A stretch of DNA of 64,000 nucleotides from a virus: the IMG/VR virus record IMGVR_UViG_3300027734_000045, positions 57,062 through 121,061 of that record. One strand, 5' to 3'. Below, piece after piece: positions 61,330-64,000 of the stretch (positions are counted from its first letter, which is position 1; each line of letters begins with the position of its first letter). A program made the position numbers and the translations under genes. The notes under the pieces were generated by a model that saw only the letters and a list, made by a program, of their open reading frames with translations, made no database searches and was not told the origin of the DNA.

Positions 61330-64000
61330 TAGGCGCTCAAGTCTCCTGCAAGTAGCCAGGTGCACGAGGACGCTCCGCTTGCAAGGCATATCAGCGTGGC
61401 GACTGAGTACTGGGCTCTTATTTTAGTTCCTGGAGTTGAGTAGCCTGTTACGCCGGCGCCGGTAAACGTGACTGTTACGCCTGCCGTTAGAGCTACTAGA
61501 GTTATTTGCGTGCCTACTGGTGCGTTGTAAAGTCCTGTGCCAACAGTGAACGCAAACGCACCGTTCATTTGGACCACTGTGTTATAGTCAGACGTAGTGA
61601 GAGTGTACGCTGCTGTTTTAGCTGTTCCATTTACGCCTGGGAAGTCTCTACCTTGAATACCCTGTGTGCCTTGAATACCTTGTGTACCTTGCACGCCTGT
61701 CGCACCTTGCGCGCCTGTTGTACCTTGAATGCCTTGTGTACCTTGCGCGCCTTGAACACCTTGCGAGCCTGTTGCTCCTTGAGAACCTGTTGCGCCTGTA
61801 GTTCCTTGAATACCTTGCAGGCCTTGTGTTCCTTGTGAGCCTGTTGTTCCTTGTGAGCCTGTGGCACCTACTTCACCTGCTATTGCTAGTATCCAGTTGC
61901 TACTTGAGCCTGAACCGACAAATCTGTCAATAGTAACACTTATTCCAATACCTTCTTCATAGAAAGCACCAATCGTTCCTTCTAGGTATTGAGCGGCATT
62001 AGCACCATTAATAATCCTGATACGCATACCAATGTAATAAGCACCATATTTATTTAGGTCAAAAGATTTACCGCCAGTAGCAAAAGTATTAGAAGTTGTA
62101 CTTAGAACTCCATCGTATCCAGTGCCAGTAGTACCTTGTGTACCTGTAAGACCTTGTGTACCTGTTGTACCTGTCGTTCCTTGTGTACCTGTCGTACCCT
62201 GTCTTCCTTGAATGCCTTGTGTACCTTGTGCGCCTGTTGTACCTTGAATGCCTTGTGTACCTTGCGCACCTGTCGCACCTTGTGCGCCTGTTGTACCTGT
62301 TGTACCTGTTGTACCTGTTGTACCTTGTGTACCTTGCGCACCTGTTGTACCTGTTGTACCTGTTGTACCTGTTGTACCTTGAATACCTTGTGTACCTTGC
62401 GCACCTTGTGCGCCTGTTGTACCTGTTGTACCTGTTGTACCTGTTGTACCTTGAATGCCTTGTGCACCATTTGTTCCTGAGGTACCTTGTGCGCCTGTTG
62501 TACCTGTTGTACCTGTTGTACCTTGAATGCCTTGTGAGCCTGTTGTTCCTTGTGTGCCTACTACTGTGCTCCAGGTAGGCGTTGCGCCTGCACCAGCTGA
62601 AGTTAGGACTTGACCTGAAGTACCTGCGGAAGTGTTAAGAATAATAGGTGAAGTAGTGCTAGATAGAGTTAATCCTGGGACACTTATAGCACCGTAAATA
62701 GTTCCTCCAGCACGAGGCATCATTGTCTGTGACCACATGTCGGAGTTGAAGTTGTACGCCCATAGATGCTGGAGTCTAAGTTGAGTGCTGTTAGGTGCTG
62801 AAATTGTGTAGCGAACTTGGTTGATACCTGTGGCGTTGCTGTTGGTTAGTCCAGAAACTGAGGTAAATATGTCTTCGCTGGTGTTTGACGTAGTTGTAGA
62901 CACCGTGACCCATGAGCTGCTGTCTAGTGAAAATACTTCTATGGTTACGCTGTTAGCTCTAAAAGTAGTGCTTCCAAAACTAATTCCAACCCAGGCACCG
63001 TAGGTGAGTGTTCTAGGAAGAGGAACAGTAATGACAAGTGGGAAAGTAAATCCGCTGGTTGGGCTGATGTTGAAAAAGCTAGCCGTGCCGTCGAACATGG
63101 CGTCCCAGTTGGCATTTGAGATTGAATAGGCGCTTCCGTTTTGTGTTGCAGCTACAGCGGAGCCGCGGAGCCTAGCGTTAGCCATGTCGTTTGTAAGGTA
63201 GGTGTTGTACATCAACCTACCCTCTGGGTTATGACCAGCAAAGTAGCTAGACGTGGTAGAAATAAATGATGACGACCATGTTGGAGTTGTTCCAGCGCCT
63301 GCTGAAGTAAGAACTTGTCCAGTAGTTCCTTGTGCGCCATTCAAGGTTAGTGGCGACGTTGCTCCTGAGAGTGCGACACCTGCTGGAGTTGCGATGTTTC
63401 CAGTGAACGAGTTCGTGGCAGCGGTGTACGTTAGTGTTCCCTGGCCATTAGTGCCATTGCCACCAGAAGCGATAATACGAGAATCAAAGTCAATCGCTGT
63501 TGCGCCAGAGTGGAAGTCGATGAACGGAGTTGTCGCCGCTCCGCCTGTGTAGCCGATTTCGAAACCAACGCTTGCGTTTAGACCTGGACCAAGGTTTACA
63601 GAGTTGTTCCAAGTCTGGTTGCCTGTAAAAGTGTTATTAGCAGAAAGTCTAGGAACTTTAGCTGTATCAATGTCAATAGTTACGGCTGCAGAACCAGTGA
63701 AGGGGCTTGTTCCAGTTGTGGCTGTAAGACCTTGAGTTCCAATTGTGAGTGCGTTAGCTACTACAGTTCCTTGACTTCCCTGTAGACCTTGAGTTCCCTG
63801 TGCACCTGTTGCGCCTTGCGTACCTGTGATTCCTTGAATGCCTTGGATTCCTTGTGTTCCTTGAGAACCTGTAGCGCCTGTAGTTCCTGTTAGGCCTTGG
63901 ATTCCTTGTGTTCCTTGCGAACCTGTAGTTCCTTGTGAGCCTGTTGTTCCTTGTGAGCCTGTGTCGCCTTTATCGCCTGTTCTTACAAAGGTGACTATAA
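61329..64000 (-). CDS. Collagen-like tail fibre (5' partial)
   Basis: The minus-strand frame is open from the stop at 61331-61329 to the right edge of the window, so the start lies beyond 64000; at least 890 residues are encoded. It contains three tracts of Gly-X-Thr/Gln triplets (GTTGTQGIQG-like): about 63980-63740, 62560-62110 and 61870-61650. Between them are beta domains, for example SANNTFTGNQTWNN, NGAQGTTGQVLTSAGAG, and ATPTWST, and a C-terminal domain PGVNGTAKTAAYTLTTSDYN ending in SCTWLLAGDLSA. This architecture gives long trimeric fibres for host binding. No N-terminal attachment domain is visible because of truncation. Confidence 0.85.
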   Translation of the reverse strand, partial: IVTFVRTGDKGDTGSQGTTGSQGTTGSQGTQGIQGLTGTTGATGSQGTQGIQGIQGITGTQGATGAQGTQGLQGSQGTVVANALTIGTQGLTATTGTSPFTGSAAVTIDIDTAKVPRLSANNTFTGNQTWNNSVNLGPGLNASVGFEIGYTGGAATTPFIDFHSGATAIDFDSRIIASGGNGTNGQGTLTYTAATNSFTGNIATPAGVALSGATSPLTLNGAQGTTGQVLTSAGAGTTPTWSSSFISTTSSYFAGHNPEGRLMYNTYLTNDMANARLRGSAVAATQNGSAYSISNANWDAMFDGTASFFNISPTSGFTFPLVITVPLPRTLTYGAWVGISFGSTTFRANSVTIEVFSLDSSSWVTVSTTTSNTSEDIFTSVSGLTNSNATGINQVRYTISAPNSTQLRLQHLWAYNFNSDMWSQTMMPRAGGTIYGAISVPGLTLSSTTSPIILNTSAGTSGQVLTSAGAGATPTWSTVVGTQGTTGSQGIQGTTGTTGTTGAQGTSGTNGAQGIQGTTGTTGTTGTTGAQGAQGTQGIQGTTGTTGTTGTTGAQGTQGTTGTTGTTGTTGAQGATGAQGTQGIQGTTGAQGTQGIQGRQGTTGTQGTTGTTGTQGLTGTQGTTGTGYDGVLSTTSNTFATGGKSFDLNKYGAYYIGMRIRIINGANAAQYLEGTIGAFYEEGIGISVTIDRFVGSGSSSNWILAIAGEVGATGSQGTTGSQGTQGLQGIQGTTGATGSQGATGSQGVQGAQGTQGIQGTTGAQGATGVQGTQGIQGTQGIQGRDFPGVNGTAKTAAYTLTTSDYNTVVQMNGAFAFTVGTGLYNAPVGTQITLVALTAGVTVTFTGAGVTGYSTPGTKIRAQYSVATLICLASGASSCTWLLAGDLSA
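61650..62560 (-). repeat. Tandem 9-nt (Gly-X-Y) collagen-type repeats
   Basis: The plus strand shows long runs of ACCTGTTGT-type 9-mers (for example 62287-62325 and 62414-62450) and CCTTGTGTA variants, coding on the minus strand for GTT and GTQ triplets. The almost identical units are prone to slippage, so the repeat number should vary between relatives or within assemblies. Confidence 0.85.

Noticed and set aside
61650-62560. Regular repeats considered as a CRISPR array
   Set aside because: Units are 9 bases, contiguous and in frame with a Gly-X-Y protein; there are no spacers and no cas genes. The Cas4-like nuclease at 45509 belongs to a recombination block.
62136-62578. Rightward open frames rich in Cys, Thr and Leu
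   Set aside because: They are the complement of collagen-type tandem repeats on the minus strand and only mirror that periodicity.

Overview
The window is part of the genome of a tailed double-stranded DNA phage with siphovirus-type tail genes. A WhiB-family regulator (52467-52976) and the style of the prohead protease, connector and tail genes point to an actinobacterial host. By eye the base composition is intermediate (near half GC), so a high-GC soil host is not required. Both ends cut through genes: the first gene continues past base 1 and the last, leftward gene continues past base 64000. I see no terminase, portal, endolysin, integrase, tRNA or CRISPR array, so these, if present, lie outside.

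Layout. 1-16065: a giant (at least 3600 residue) head-associated multidomain protein, an unknown protein, and a 1342-residue capsid maturation protease that appears to be extended by 185 residues through a -1 frameshift at its stop codon. 16185-24162: scaffold-capsid fusion, a second head protein, a major tail protein with repeated beta-sandwich domains, a connector set, and a tail assembly chaperone pair with a classic -1 slippery site. 24181-37875: tape measure, distal tail protein with a carbohydrate-binding-like N-terminus, a 1614-residue tail-tip protein, and a fibre ending in a self-cleaving endosialidase-type chaperone domain. 37875-51983: small genes followed by a large nucleotide-metabolism, replication and recombination block. 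52118-52976: a small unknown gene and the WhiB regulator. 52957-54850: three leftward genes (metallophosphoesterase, HTH protein, membrane protein). 55091-57954: MerR-like HTH plus primase-helicase. 58087-64000: accessory region with a beta-propeller, a TPR protein, small metal-binding proteins and a leftward collagen-like fibre.

The most interesting theme is a probable cytosine hypermodification pathway scattered over 38773-50649. It comprises a thymidylate-synthase-fold enzyme with Asp179 in place of the dUMP-selecting Asn (the dCMP hydroxymethylase signature), a deoxynucleotide kinase fused to a uracil-DNA-glycosylase-like domain, a dCMP deaminase, a dimeric dUTPase/dCTPase-type pyrophosphatase, and two tandem GT-B-like glycosyltransferase candidates. 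Together with a T4 DenV-type pyrimidine-dimer glycosylase this resembles the T4 logic of making, protecting and repairing glucosylated hydroxymethylcytosine DNA. These assignments come from reading motifs only; no database search was possible.

Expression. Most genes are packed with TAATG or ATGA overlaps. Three DNA-metabolism blocks (starts at 38773, 43701, 51444) share a promoter-like -10 element 29-32 bases before the start codon and a common AAAGGA leader. Strong hairpins follow the capsid, major tail and ssDNA-binding genes.
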